A stretch of 64,000 nt of DNA from NCBI RefSeq assembly GCF_014836495.1, contig NZ_JACSQT010000002.1:62001-126000 (forward strand), written 5' to 3'. Of this stretch, positions 8,155-16,943 are shown one piece after another; the stretch's first letter is position 1, and the number at the start of each line of letters is the position of its first letter. A program made the translations under genes and the position numbers. This DNA is from Cytobacillus stercorigallinarum (GTDB taxonomy: Bacteria > Bacillota > Bacilli > Bacillales > Cytobacillaceae). Below the pieces are notes generated by a model that saw only the letters and a program-made list of their open reading frames with translations, made no database searches and was not told where the DNA came from.

Positions 8155-9462
8155 TTGGATGTAACTGCTATAGGTGTGATTGTTTTAGTTTTTGTGTTTA
8201 TTTTAATGTTTTTAAGAATTCCGATTGTAGTAGCAATGGCGGTACCTGCCTGTATAGGTATTTTATTCTTAAAAAGTGAAAATGCACTGTTTACTGCTAT
8301 TGAAAGCATCATTTGGCACCATAGTTATAGCTATACATTGAGTACAATTCCTCTATTTGTATTAATGGGACAATTTTTATATGTTGCTGGATTTAGTGAC
8401 GAATTATACACCGCATTCAAGAATTGGTTTGGAAAGCTTAAAGGCGGATTAGGTATAGCAACTATTGGGGCTTCGGCTATGTTTGCCGCTTCTTCAGGTT
8501 CTAGTTTAGCTACAACAGGTACAATTGGGGTAGTCGCATCAAAAGAAATGCTCAAAGCGGGCTATTCTAAAAGCTTAACTGGTGGATCTATTGTAGCAGG
8601 AGGAACATTAGGAATACTTATTCCTCCAAGTACCATGTTCATTCTTTATGGCATGATGACAGAGCAATCTATAGGTAAGTTACTTATGGCTGGCATTGTA
8701 CCTGGGATTCTATTAACCCTTTTTTTTATGTTAACGATATGGATTAGTATATTGATAAAGCCTAGTTTAGTGTCTGGTACTTATGAGAACAATGTACCTT
8801 GGAGTGAAAAAGTTAAATCTTTAAAAACGAATGTATGGATTATTTTACTATTTATATTGGTTATGGGTGGAATATATATCGGATTTTTCACCGCTACAGA
8901 AGCAGCTGGTTTTGGTGCATTAGGGGCTTTTCTTGTAGCCTTATTAAGAAAAAAACTGACATTTGCCAGATTTCGTGAAGCGATTTTTAGTACAGTAAAA
9001 ACGACTGGTTTTATTTTCGCTATTGTGATGGGGGCATTTCTCTTAAACTTTATTTTGACGATTACGAGAGTACCGAATCTATTAGCCGACTTTTTATTTA
9101 GTAAAGAATTATCACCAACAATGATTTTTTTACTCATTGTGCTTATGTATTTAATTTTAGGAGCCATTATGGATACAATGGCAATGATTGTCGTCACTAT
9201 CCCGATCATCATGCCAATTATTCAAGCGCTTGAATTTGATTTGATTTGGTTTGGCGTCATTATTGTACTTCTCGTAGAGATGGCCTTAATTTCACCACCA
9301 GTTGGGATGAATTGTTTTGTGTTGAAGGGCGTCGTGGACGACCTTGACCTTCAATCCATTTTTAAAGGTGCGCTATTGTTCATGATTCCAATTCTATCAT
9401 TAATCATATTGTTATATATTTTTCCTGAAATCGCTCTGTTTCTACCGAATTATGTAAGGTGA
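8155..9462 (+). CDS. dctM: TRAP transporter large permease (DctM family)
   Basis: Large transmembrane subunit, about 435 residues with roughly a dozen hydrophobic segments, carrying the DctM signatures GASAMFAASSGSSLATTGT, LGILIPPSTMFILYG and TATEAAGFGA. It forms the ion-coupled channel with DctQ. The TTG at 8155 is preceded by GGGAGGGG at 8141-8148, so the ribosome binding site overlaps the dctQ stop; further upstream in-frame codons are not supported. The last gene of the transport unit; a terminator-like hairpin lies downstream. Confidence 0.9.
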   Translation: MDVTAIGVIVLVFVFILMFLRIPIVVAMAVPACIGILFLKSENALFTAIESIIWHHSYSYTLSTIPLFVLMGQFLYVAGFSDELYTAFKNWFGKLKGGLGIATIGASAMFAASSGSSLATTGTIGVVASKEMLKAGYSKSLTGGSIVAGGTLGILIPPSTMFILYGMMTEQSIGKLLMAGIVPGILLTLFFMLTIWISILIKPSLVSGTYENNVPWSEKVKSLKTNVWIILLFILVMGGIYIGFFTATEAAGFGALGAFLVALLRKKLTFARFREAIFSTVKTTGFIFAIVMGAFLLNFILTITRVPNLLADFLFSKELSPTMIFLLIVLMYLILGAIMDTMAMIVVTIPIIMPIIQALEFDLIWFGVIIVLLVEMALISPPVGMNCFVLKGVVDDLDLQSIFKGALLFMIPILSLIILLYIFPEIALFLPNYVR

Positions 9463-9501
9463 TTTAATTTCCCCAAACATTAGATACAACTTGTTTCCAA
9501 C

Positions 9502-9557
9502 AAGGGAGAAAGTTAAAAATGAAAACGTTTACTATAAAACGCCTCTCCCTTCTTTTA
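9502..9557 (+). terminator. Possible terminator after dctM with cre in its loop
   Basis: AAGGGAGA (9502-9509) pairs with TCTCCCTT (9544-9551), followed by CTTTTATAT. The 34-base loop is long and contains the second cre copy, so the hairpin is only moderately convincing. Confidence 0.4.
9519..9534 (+). promoter_or_regulatory. cre-like site (CcpA), copy 2
   Basis: Identical 16-mer to 6511-6526 (ATGAAAACGTTTACTA), one mismatch from the cre consensus, about 78 bases before the lactonase-like gene. Two identical copies in intergenic positions of one cluster argue for a real operator. Confidence 0.6.
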
Positions 9558-9611
9558 TATTCAAATTTATAAATTTGTGAAATAATTTAAAAAAATGAAT
9601 GGAGGTTGAAT

Positions 9612-10553
9612 ATGAAAGTAATTAATTCGGTTACGGGGCCAATTGAAATCAACAAGCTAGGTAAAACACTTATACATGAACATTTAAGAACAAGAGCAGA
9701 AGAAGTCGCTGTTCAATTCCCCCATTTATACAATCATGATGAAGAATATCAATTTGCTTTAGAACAAGTGCTTGGTGTTAAGAAACAAGGGGTTCAGACT
9801 ATTTTTGACCCGAGTGTAATGGGACTAGATCGTGACGTCAGATTTATGCAAAGGGTTTCTATGGCATCAGGGGTAAATATCATTGCTGCTACAGGTATCT
9901 TTACATTTCATTATTTACCGACACGCTTTATGTTTAATAATACCGACTTTATGGTAGAGCAATTTGTACGGGACATTGAAATTGGGGTTCAAAATAGTGA
10001 GATTAAAGCTGGCTTTTTAAAATGTGCAACAGATATCCCAGGGCTTACTCCTCAAGTCGAAAAAGTTTTAAGGGCAGTTGCTCGAGCACACCTGCGTACA
10101 GGAGTTCCTATTATGACTCATTCAGTACCCTCCAAAGAAAATGGACTAAATCAAATTGAAATTTTTGAAGAGGAAGGAGTTCAATTGAATAAAGTCCTAA
10201 TTGGCCATTGTGGGGACACCGATAATCTCGATTATCTTGAAAGATTGTTAGATAAAGGGGTTTATATCGGGATGGACCGCTACGGTCTTACTTCTACATT
10301 ATCAACAGAGAGACGAAATGCAACAGTAATCGCTCTTGTTCAAAAAGGATATACTAATAGAATGTTTTTATCACAAGATTATTGTTGTACGACAGATAGA
10401 TATAAACCTGAGAGTTTAAAAAAGGAAGTATACCCAGATTGGTCAATGACTTTTTTATTAGATAAAGTTGTTCCTATGTTGTTAGCCAATGGATTGAGTG
10501 AAGAACAAATCAATATTATGCTCTATGAAAATGTGAAAACATGGTTAAATTGA
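9612..10553 (+). CDS. Phosphotriesterase-family metallohydrolase, likely lactonase
   Basis: Amidohydrolase-superfamily member of the phosphotriesterase (PTE) group, 313 residues. All metal ligands can be placed: HEH (His22, His24), the carboxylated Lys137 (FLKCAT), His170 (MTHS), His199 (GHCGDT) and Asp256 (SQDYC). PTE-like proteins of this type commonly hydrolyse lactones or esters. The ATG at 9612 has GGAGG 6 bases upstream (9601-9605). Its place between a TRAP transporter, a luciferase-like monooxygenase and an activator suggests that it opens a lactone made by the monooxygenase (inference). Organophosphate hydrolysis is not implied. Confidence 0.87.
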   Translation: MKVINSVTGPIEINKLGKTLIHEHLRTRAEEVAVQFPHLYNHDEEYQFALEQVLGVKKQGVQTIFDPSVMGLDRDVRFMQRVSMASGVNIIAATGIFTFHYLPTRFMFNNTDFMVEQFVRDIEIGVQNSEIKAGFLKCATDIPGLTPQVEKVLRAVARAHLRTGVPIMTHSVPSKENGLNQIEIFEEEGVQLNKVLIGHCGDTDNLDYLERLLDKGVYIGMDRYGLTSTLSTERRNATVIALVQKGYTNRMFLSQDYCCTTDRYKPESLKKEVYPDWSMTFLLDKVVPMLLANGLSEEQINIMLYENVKTWLN

Positions 10554-10611
10554 TAGAAAATCAACATACCCACATGTTTTAATAAATATTCTTATATAAG
10601 GGGGGATGAGG

Positions 10612-12531
10612 ATGAAGTTATTTGTAACCGGTTTTTCACCATTGGATGTATTTGTCGAAGAAGAAATCTCAATAAGAAAACGAAATTTCCAAGAATTAGT
10701 AGTGCAAAAATTAGAAGCAAAAGATATTTTAAAAAATCCTACCTATATACAAAATGATGATGTATTAATTTGTGGTGCTACTATATATGAAGAGTTTAAG
10801 CGGCGTCAGGTTAGAGGACATTTAATACCATTCCGTGTACAAACAAATGAATTTCTAAAAGCACTAAATCAAGCCGTAAGACTTGGAAATGAAATCAATA
10901 TTATTAATTATAAAGAAAAATTTTTTAAGGAAGATTTATCGGATTTAGAAAATTTGCTAAATATAAAGATTAACCAATACTCTTATCCGAATGTAGAATC
11001 AATTGATGATTTAATAGATGAACTTGTTGCGAAAAAACAAAAAAGTGTTATTGGTTCTGGTTTAATTGTTTCTAAAGCTATAAAAAAAGGATTAAGTGGG
11101 TTCATTTGGTATGGAAGAGAAAGTGTAAAACAGGCAATCGATATTGCATTTAATGTATTAACTGGAAGGTTTGAAGAGCAAAGTAACTTAAAACGTCAAG
11201 AGTATATATTAGAACATTTTAATGAAGGAGTCATCAGTTTAAACGTAACAAACAGAATCCTCCAAATCAATCAAAAAGCAATTGAATTGTTATCTCTACA
11301 AAAATATCGGGATTTAAAGGGGATTTCTATTAATGAAATTGGTGAGTTTGGTTTTATTTCTAAAAGTTCAAAACAAAACGTTCCTTTAAAGGGGAAATTA
11401 TTTGATTATAAAAATAAAACTTTATTTTTAAACTCATTCCCAATCTATGTTAAAGATATTTTTGATGGAACGGTTATCATTATATCGGATACCGACGAGA
11501 TCCAAAAGCACGAAAAGAGTATAAGAAAAAAGTTATATGACCAATCCAATCGAGCAATTTACGATTTTCATGACATTGTCGGTAAAAGCACGCCGATTCA
11601 AAAGACAAAATTAAAAGCCAAAAAGTTTGCGAAAACCGATGCAAATGTTTTAATCATTGGAGAATCAGGCACTGGGAAAGAGCTATTTGCACAAAGTATA
11701 CATAATGACAGCTCTCGCGCATCTGAACCTTTTATTGCTATCAATTGTGCAGCTATTCCAGAAAACTTAATTGAATCAGAGTTTTTCGGATATACAGAAG
11801 GTGCTTTTACAGGCGCAAAAAGGGGTGGAAAAGCAGGATTATTCGAACTTGCTCATAAAGGTACTGTATTTTTAGATGAATTAGGTGAAATCTCATTAAG
11901 CATGCAGTCAAAATTATTAAGAATTCTTCAAGAGAAAGTAGTTAGACGAGTGGGAAGTGCATCGATTATACCAATAGATGTTAGAATTATTGCGGCAACA
12001 AATGTAAACCTTCTGGATAAAGTAAAAGAAGGTGATTTTCGCTTAGACCTATTTTATCGTATAAGTGTATTAAACCTTATTTTACCTACATTAAATCAGC
12101 GCAAAGAAGATTTGGAAGATTTGGTATTATCTTATACATTTAAGAGATATCCTCATTTTTTTAATACTATAAATGAGCACATCCATGAAATGACAGAAAT
12201 ATTAGCTGAGTACAAATGGCAGGGGAATATTAGGGAATTGGAAAATAATCTCGAACGATTATTTGCCTACTTAGAATCACCAATAAAAGTGACTAGAAAA
12301 GAGTTGATTACTAATTTAATTGAAACATTAGAGGATAATGACTTTTCGCAATTAAATTCTGAAATTTATGCAGAAAATACATCATCTCAGGATCTGATAA
12401 AAAAGGCAGAGATGAATACAATTAAAGATGTTCTAAATAAAACAAACGGGAACAAAAGTGAAGCGGCGAAATTATTAGGAATTAGTAGAAGTACATTATG
12501 GAGGAAGTTAAATGAAGAAGAATTAATTTAA
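10612..12531 (+). CDS. Sigma-54-dependent activator with PrpR N-terminal sensor domain
   Basis: Enhancer-binding protein of 639 residues. The N-terminal third resembles the PrpR_N domain (about 1-190) seen in regulators of propionate and other acid catabolism; a PAS-like region (about 200-300) follows. The AAA+ domain carries Walker A GESGTGKE (350-357), an intact GAFTGA loop (397-402) that contacts sigma-54, and a VFLDELGE Walker B. The C-terminus has a Fis-type HTH (LGISRSTLWRKL). The ATG at 10612 follows AAGGGGGG by 6 bases; the ATG at 10606 is too close. Its probable target is the sigma-54 promoter at 12642-12657, just downstream. The ligand is unknown; an acid or acyl-CoA of the local pathway is likely. 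Confidence 0.92.
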   Translation: MKLFVTGFSPLDVFVEEEISIRKRNFQELVVQKLEAKDILKNPTYIQNDDVLICGATIYEEFKRRQVRGHLIPFRVQTNEFLKALNQAVRLGNEINIINYKEKFFKEDLSDLENLLNIKINQYSYPNVESIDDLIDELVAKKQKSVIGSGLIVSKAIKKGLSGFIWYGRESVKQAIDIAFNVLTGRFEEQSNLKRQEYILEHFNEGVISLNVTNRILQINQKAIELLSLQKYRDLKGISINEIGEFGFISKSSKQNVPLKGKLFDYKNKTLFLNSFPIYVKDIFDGTVIIISDTDEIQKHEKSIRKKLYDQSNRAIYDFHDIVGKSTPIQKTKLKAKKFAKTDANVLIIGESGTGKELFAQSIHNDSSRASEPFIAINCAAIPENLIESEFFGYTEGAFTGAKRGGKAGLFELAHKGTVFLDELGEISLSMQSKLLRILQEKVVRRVGSASIIPIDVRIIAATNVNLLDKVKEGDFRLDLFYRISVLNLILPTLNQRKEDLEDLVLSYTFKRYPHFFNTINEHIHEMTEILAEYKWQGNIRELENNLERLFAYLESPIKVTRKELITNLIETLEDNDFSQLNSEIYAENTSSQDLIKKAEMNTIKDVLNKTNGNKSEAAKLLGISRSTLWRKLNEEELI

Positions 12532-12599
12532 ATATAATCATCCCCAATCTAAACACTCTTCAATGTTGCAAAAATCATCGTTTAGGTTCAAATTTGATA

Positions 12600-12612
12600 C
12601 ATATTAAATATG
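12600..12612. promoter_or_regulatory. Palindrome upstream of the sigma-54 promoter, possible activator site
   Basis: CATATTAAATATG is a perfect 13-base palindrome 30 bases before the -24 element. It might be bound by the activator, but it is close to the promoter for an enhancer and AT-rich palindromes arise easily. Confidence 0.3.
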
Positions 12613-12641
12613 CTGTTTCATCTAATCACTAGGTTTTTGAT

Positions 12642-12657
12642 TGGCATAGATATTGCA
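12642..12657 (+). promoter_or_regulatory. Sigma-54 (SigL) -24/-12 promoter
   Basis: The stretch TTGGCATAGATATTGCAT holds GG at 12643-12644 and GC at 12655-12656 with exactly 10 bases between them, and matches TTGGCA-N6-TTGCA. It lies about 45 bases before the FMN reductase ATG and just after the gene for a sigma-54 activator. Confidence 0.8.
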
Positions 12658-12701
12658 TCTTTAATCTTATATTACCAATGATAAAAAAGGAGAGATTAAG
12701 C

Positions 12702-13253
12702 ATGCGATTATTAGGTATTTCTGGAACAATAACAGGCTCGAAAACTTTAGTCGTAGTAAATAAAGTGTTAGATGAGATTCAAACCATTCATCCTGAAATT
12801 GAGGTAGAGTTACTAGACTTAAAGAATTTTGACATTCAATTTTGTGATGGAAGACATCCTTCTGAATACAATGATGATACAAAGCAACTTATTGAAACCA
12901 TTTCTTCAGCTGACTTTTATGTTATCGGATCACCTATTTTTCAAGGATCGATAACAGGAGTACTTAAAAATTTGTTTGATTTAGTTCCTCCCGATGTATT
13001 TCGCAATAAAGTAATGGGATTTATTGCGACAGGAGGAACTTATCAGCATTATCTTGTAATAGAAAATCAATTAAAACCAATTGCAGGCTATTTTCGTGCA
13101 TATGTAGCTCCAAGCTATGTGTATGCCCATATTGATCATTTCAATCATAAGAACGAATTGTTTGATAAAGATGTTTTATCAAGAGTGAAAAACTTAGCCA
13201 ATGAATTGGTTTATATGAATCAAGCATTATACAAAGTTCCTTTTATTAAATAG
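12702..13253 (+). CDS. NAD(P)H-dependent FMN reductase
   Basis: Flavodoxin-like FMN reductase of the SsuE/MsuE type, about 183 residues. Visible are the N-terminal LLGISGTITGSKT phosphate-binding loop, the GSPIFQGSITGVLKNLFD flavin segment and a following GFIATGG stretch. It would supply FMNH2 to the luciferase-like monooxygenase at 5440. The ATG at 12702 follows AAAAAAGGAGAG; an in-frame ATG at 12678 lies too near the expected transcription start of the sigma-54 promoter and has no ribosome binding site. Being the only gene behind that promoter, it may be the switch that starts the oxygenation step. Confidence 0.87.
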   Translation: MRLLGISGTITGSKTLVVVNKVLDEIQTIHPEIEVELLDLKNFDIQFCDGRHPSEYNDDTKQLIETISSADFYVIGSPIFQGSITGVLKNLFDLVPPDVFRNKVMGFIATGGTYQHYLVIENQLKPIAGYFRAYVAPSYVYAHIDHFNHKNELFDKDVLSRVKNLANELVYMNQALYKVPFIK

Positions 13254-13387
13254 TGGAGAGACTCATTAATTGCATGTGACCATAAATCCACCTGGGTATA
13301 TCTGACTGTCCACAACGCTAAATAGGTGAACAGCCAAACGTTAACAAAAGCCATTGTATAAAATACAAAACAAAAATTTATGAATTT

Positions 13388-14482
13388 TTATTGAAATATA
13401 GATACTTTTTGTAAATGTTTAAATGAATCATCTTGATTAATCCTTTCCAAATAAATATTGGTTGTAGATATATCTGCATGGCCAGCCCAATCTTTGACAA
13501 CGGCAAGCGGCACATCGTTTTCTAGTAACATCGTAACAAATGTATGCCTGAACCAATGGGGAGAGACATTTGATTGTTTTCCTGCTAAGGCAACTGCTTC
13601 CTTAACAATTTTATACAAGGCAGGATAAGATAATCTCTTTGGGTCTGTCTCAATATCATTCTTGTTGTATATGGAGAAGAAGAGAGGTGCAGTATCATTT
13701 GTATTCCATTCTGTGGGAGCAGAGATACTTTCTCTATAAGTGAATAGAACTGCTTTTACTTCTTCACGAATCGGTATGGAACGGTTTTTTTTCCCTTTTC
13801 CTATGACGTCTGCATAAAGAGCTCCGCGACGGTTGATACGAAAACTTCCCCAGTTTAAACTTAATAACTCACTAGCGCGCATGCCAGTTGTATAAAGTAA
13901 ATAACCGATTAATAAATTGCGAGTTTGCAGTGCTTCACGATTTTTATTCGTTTTTACAATTTTAGGGAAGCAGGATATCAGATGTTCAGCATCATTGGGA
14001 GTTAACTCTCTTACCTGACTCCCATCTTGTTTTGTAATATGCCCCTTTTTACTAGATGGTTTTGAAACCCATGTAGATAAATGCGCAGCGTAAAATTGCG
14101 TCTCGTATCCAAAATCTAAAATTCGACGAAAGAATTCCAGTTTTCTAATTGCGGATTTCGGGGCGTATTTTTCATTAATATAATGATTATATGCTTTCAC
14201 TTCAAGAAAACCGATCTCTTTAAACTTCAGCTGATGTTCATTCATAAATATTAACAATGTTTTAGCATCAGTCCGATAAGCTTTCAAAGTATGGGGAGAT
14301 AACTCTTTATTACTTGTAAAAACCTTTACGACAAAAAACATTTCAAGTAATTCTTGATCACTGGCATTTTTCAAGTTGAGATTTCGATTTGAATCTAAGA
14401 AGTTACTATCCTTTAATCGATTTCGTAATTGAAGTAAATAAGCTTCATTTGAAAGTGTATGTAATAAAACTAATTCATCCAT
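13388..14482 (-). CDS. Tyrosine recombinase/integrase
   Basis: XerC/D-like tyrosine recombinase of 364 residues with an N-terminal SAM-like core-binding domain and a complete catalytic set: Arg202 (TGMRASELL), Lys in GKGKKNRS (229-234), HWFRHT (His309, Arg312), GHADISTTNIY (His335, Tyr344). Read on the minus strand, the ATG is preceded by AAAAAGGAG. It has no excisionase or phage genes next to it, so it is either a solitary integrase left by an element or a domesticated recombinase. A perfect 12-base inverted repeat lies upstream of the start (14525-14553). It stands between two catabolic islands. Confidence 0.92.
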   Translation of the reverse strand: MDELVLLHTLSNEAYLLQLRNRLKDSNFLDSNRNLNLKNASDQELLEMFFVVKVFTSNKELSPHTLKAYRTDAKTLLIFMNEHQLKFKEIGFLEVKAYNHYINEKYAPKSAIRKLEFFRRILDFGYETQFYAAHLSTWVSKPSSKKGHITKQDGSQVRELTPNDAEHLISCFPKIVKTNKNREALQTRNLLIGYLLYTTGMRASELLSLNWGSFRINRRGALYADVIGKGKKNRSIPIREEVKAVLFTYRESISAPTEWNTNDTAPLFFSIYNKNDIETDPKRLSYPALYKIVKEAVALAGKQSNVSPHWFRHTFVTMLLENDVPLAVVKDWAGHADISTTNIYLERINQDDSFKHLQKVSIFQ

Positions 14483-14524
14483 AAGAAGGACTCCTTTTTA
14501 ATTAACAATAATATTATTATGTAT

Positions 14525-14553
14525 AGTAAAGATAATGCGTAATTATCTTTACT
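14525..14553. repeat. Perfect 12-bp inverted repeat upstream of the integrase
   Basis: AGTAAAGATAAT (14525-14536) and ATTATCTTTACT (14542-14553) are exact reverse complements around a 5-base spacer (GCGTA). The position, 43-71 bases before the integrase ATG, fits an operator for autoregulation or a recombinase binding site. Confidence 0.7.
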
Positions 14554-15204
14554 TATATATTATCATACGAATCTAAGAAAATAAAATAATACTTTTCCAT
14601 TAATTAGGATGCTTGAGAATCGCTCTCTGACGAAATTATCTTTTTTTATGTAGGTAATTGTTCATTCGCTTTCTATAAAATATATCTTGGTATATAGGGA
14701 TATTATTCAGATAAATTTAGGAGTTAGATTTCAAAATTGTTTTTAGTAAATGTAACAAAAATACCTTATAATTAATGAGATTTAACTAAAAACCACAAGG
14801 GAGGGATGGAAAGGAAATGGAGAATGTGATTTGTGCTAGGTATGGATTCGGAAGGGGGCTATTCCTATTCTCCGAAGAAGAGTTTTTTGTTCATCAATTG
14901 TACAAATTAAAGTCAGTAATTAGTTGGCGATTTTCTATGAGTTCATTTTCATCATGTATTTTGATTTTAAAAAAGAGCTGAACCGTAAAATCATAATTCA
15001 TTGCTTTTCGGATAGCAGTTTTTTAAGCTTAAAGTAAAAAAGCAATGTTTCTGCACAAATAGCTTGCGATTCGAGCAAGTGCATCTACGGGATTCTGATT
15101 CCAAAGGCCAATGCAATCTGCCTTAAAGACAAACAGAAAAAGGCATGATATATCTATGCCTCTAATCTCTTTTATACTTGTCAATCAAAAGTGATAAAAT
15201 GGGA
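14554..15204. other. Intergenic stretch without a supported gene
   Basis: About 650 AT-rich bases between the integrase and the leuD-like gene. A 54-codon ORF (14818-14982) has a weakly placed AAAGG before it but no recognisable product. Reverse-strand reading around 15000-15100 gives a broken, transposase-like flavour that I could not assign. Probably decayed DNA. Confidence 0.4.
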
Positions 15205-15696
15205 TTAAGAATAAGTTTTATGTTCCTTCAAATAAGGAACTAACCCACCTTCATTTAGTATCTTTACCATTACCTCAGGGATTTGTGTCCCCTCATATAC
15301 TTCATTTTTTGATAAGTTTATCACTTTTCCGTTCTTTAAATCTGCTTCTACTTCATCATTCATATTAATAGAGTGATTTTTCACCTCAATAACAGGTAAG
15401 CCGATGTTAATTGCGTTACGGAAGAATATACGCGCAAAGGATTGGGCAACAACGGCAGAGATCCCTGCTTTTTTTAACGCAAGAGGGGCCTGTTCTCTTG
15501 ATGAGCCACAGCCAAAGTTGCTTCCTCCAACGATGATATCACCTTGTTTTACTCTTGAGCGAAACTCAGGATCTAAATCTTCAAGGACATGATCGGCTAA
15601 GTCTTGTAGATTTAGTGTTTTAGTATATTTGCCAGGTATAATCCGGTCAGTATCGATATTATCTCCGTATACATGTGTTTTGCCTTTAATAATCAT
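15205..15696 (-). CDS. Aconitase-family hydro-lyase small subunit (LeuD/maleate hydratase-like)
   Basis: Swivel-domain subunit of an isopropylmalate-isomerase-type hydro-lyase, 163 residues, with YGDNIDTDRIIPGKY near the start and the substrate motif GSNFGCGSSREQA (58-70). It pairs with the Fe-S large subunit encoded just upstream; the ATG and the large-subunit TGA overlap in ATGA. The short length is that of archaeal/LeuD2-type and 2,3-dimethylmalate or maleate hydratase subunits, not of the longer LeuD of leucine operons. No other leu genes are near, and an IclR regulator leads the operon, so catabolic hydration of an unsaturated dicarboxylate is more likely than leucine synthesis (inference). 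Confidence 0.85.
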   Translation of the reverse strand: MIIKGKTHVYGDNIDTDRIIPGKYTKTLNLQDLADHVLEDLDPEFRSRVKQGDIIVGGSNFGCGSSREQAPLALKKAGISAVVAQSFARIFFRNAINIGLPVIEVKNHSINMNDEVEADLKNGKVINLSKNEVYEGTQIPEVMVKILNEGGLVPYLKEHKTYS

Positions 15697-16937
15697 GAAA
15701 ACGCCTCCTTTAGTGTTGTAGGGTCAGTGATTTTACCATTCAAGGCGGAGGCTGCAACAGTTGCTGGAGATGCTAAGTATACATTGGAATGGCGATTTCC
15801 CATTCTTCCTTGGAAGTTACGATTTGTCGCAGAGATAACGTTTTCTCCGTTCCCAGGTACCCCTTGGTGCGTACCAACACATGGCCCGCAGCCTGAAGAT
15901 ATGAAAGATGCGCCTGCTGCAGTTAAGATCTCCACAGTCCCATCCTTTAGTGCATCTAGTAATACCTTTTGCGATGCGGGAGCAATGATTAGGCGGACAT
16001 CTGGGTGAATGCGCTTTCCTTTTAGAATCTCAGCTGCCGCATGTAAATCTTGCAATCTGCCATTTGTGCAACTTCCGATAAAAGCCATTTGGATAGGTGT
16101 GTTAATGGCTTCAGCAATATCTCTTACATTATCTGGAGAATGAGGGGTGGCAATTTCAGGATTAATTTGGCTGACATTAAATAAATATTCTTTTTCATAT
16201 GCTGCATCCTCATCACCATATATATGATCGAAATCGTATGGAAGCTCTAATCCTGTAGTATCAACAAAGCAAGCTTTAGCCCCCATTTCAATGGCCATAT
16301 TGGAAAGAGTCATCCGGTCATCAAGTGAAAGTAATTCGACTGCAGGGCCTGTGAATTCGATTGCTTTATAGGTTGCACCTTCAATTCCTAGCTGACCGAC
16401 GATATATAAAATTAAGTCTTTAGCAGACACACCTCGTTGCAGCTTTCCATTCAAAGTGATTTTGAATGAAGCAGGTACTTTTAGCCAAGTTTGCCCTGTC
16501 AACATGACTCCTGCCAAATCGGTTGAACCCACACCTGTAGCAAAGGCACCCAATGCACCATATGTACAAGTATGGGAGTCCGCACCTAAAAATAATTGAC
16601 CTGGCTTCACATGATGATTTTCTACCATCAGCTGATGACATATGCCTTCACCGATGTCGTAAAGCTTTATATTCTGAGCTTTCGCAAACTCTCTCATGAA
16701 TGTATGAAGATTTGCGATTTTTTCGTTAGGCGCTGGTGCAGCATGGTCAATAATAAGGAAAACCTTTTTTGCATCCCATACCTTCCATCCACCCATATCC
16801 TGAAAGGCCTTAATTGTAAGAGGGGCAGTTGTGTCGGTAGCCATCACACCATCGACATTGACAATTGCAATTTCATTTTGCTTAACTTGTTTATTTGCAT
16901 GTGCTGATACGATTTTTTCAATAATGGTTTGTCCCAT
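15693..16937 (-). CDS. Aconitase-family hydro-lyase large subunit (LeuC/homoaconitase/maleate hydratase-like)
   Basis: Fe-S subunit of 414 residues. The cluster ligands are visible as Cys290 (GSCTNGR) and Cys350/Cys353 (SSGCGPCVG); other family segments are GADSHTCTYGALG (118-130) and the GVGSTDLAG loop. The short LeuC2-type length sets it apart from the 470-residue leucine enzyme. It adds or removes water at a C4-C6 dicarboxylate double bond together with the small subunit. Minus-strand ATG preceded by AGGAGG. The IclR gene starts a few bases upstream in the same direction, so the three form one operon (iclR-leuC-leuD order of transcription). Confidence 0.88.
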   Translation of the reverse strand: MGQTIIEKIVSAHANKQVKQNEIAIVNVDGVMATDTTAPLTIKAFQDMGGWKVWDAKKVFLIIDHAAPAPNEKIANLHTFMREFAKAQNIKLYDIGEGICHQLMVENHHVKPGQLFLGADSHTCTYGALGAFATGVGSTDLAGVMLTGQTWLKVPASFKITLNGKLQRGVSAKDLILYIVGQLGIEGATYKAIEFTGPAVELLSLDDRMTLSNMAIEMGAKACFVDTTGLELPYDFDHIYGDEDAAYEKEYLFNVSQINPEIATPHSPDNVRDIAEAINTPIQMAFIGSCTNGRLQDLHAAAEILKGKRIHPDVRLIIAPASQKVLLDALKDGTVEILTAAGASFISSGCGPCVGTHQGVPGNGENVISATNRNFQGRMGNRHSNVYLASPATVAASALNGKITDPTTLKEAFS

Positions 16938-16943
16938 AATGAA

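Noticed and set aside
14818-14982. 54-codon ORF upstream of the leuD-like gene
   Set aside because: The AAAGG site is only 2 bases from the ATG and the product has no recognised features; kept as intergenic.
15205-16937. leuC and leuD of leucine synthesis
   Set aside because: No leuA or leuB nearby, the short LeuC2/LeuD2-type lengths, and the IclR-led catabolic setting argue for another hydro-lyase.
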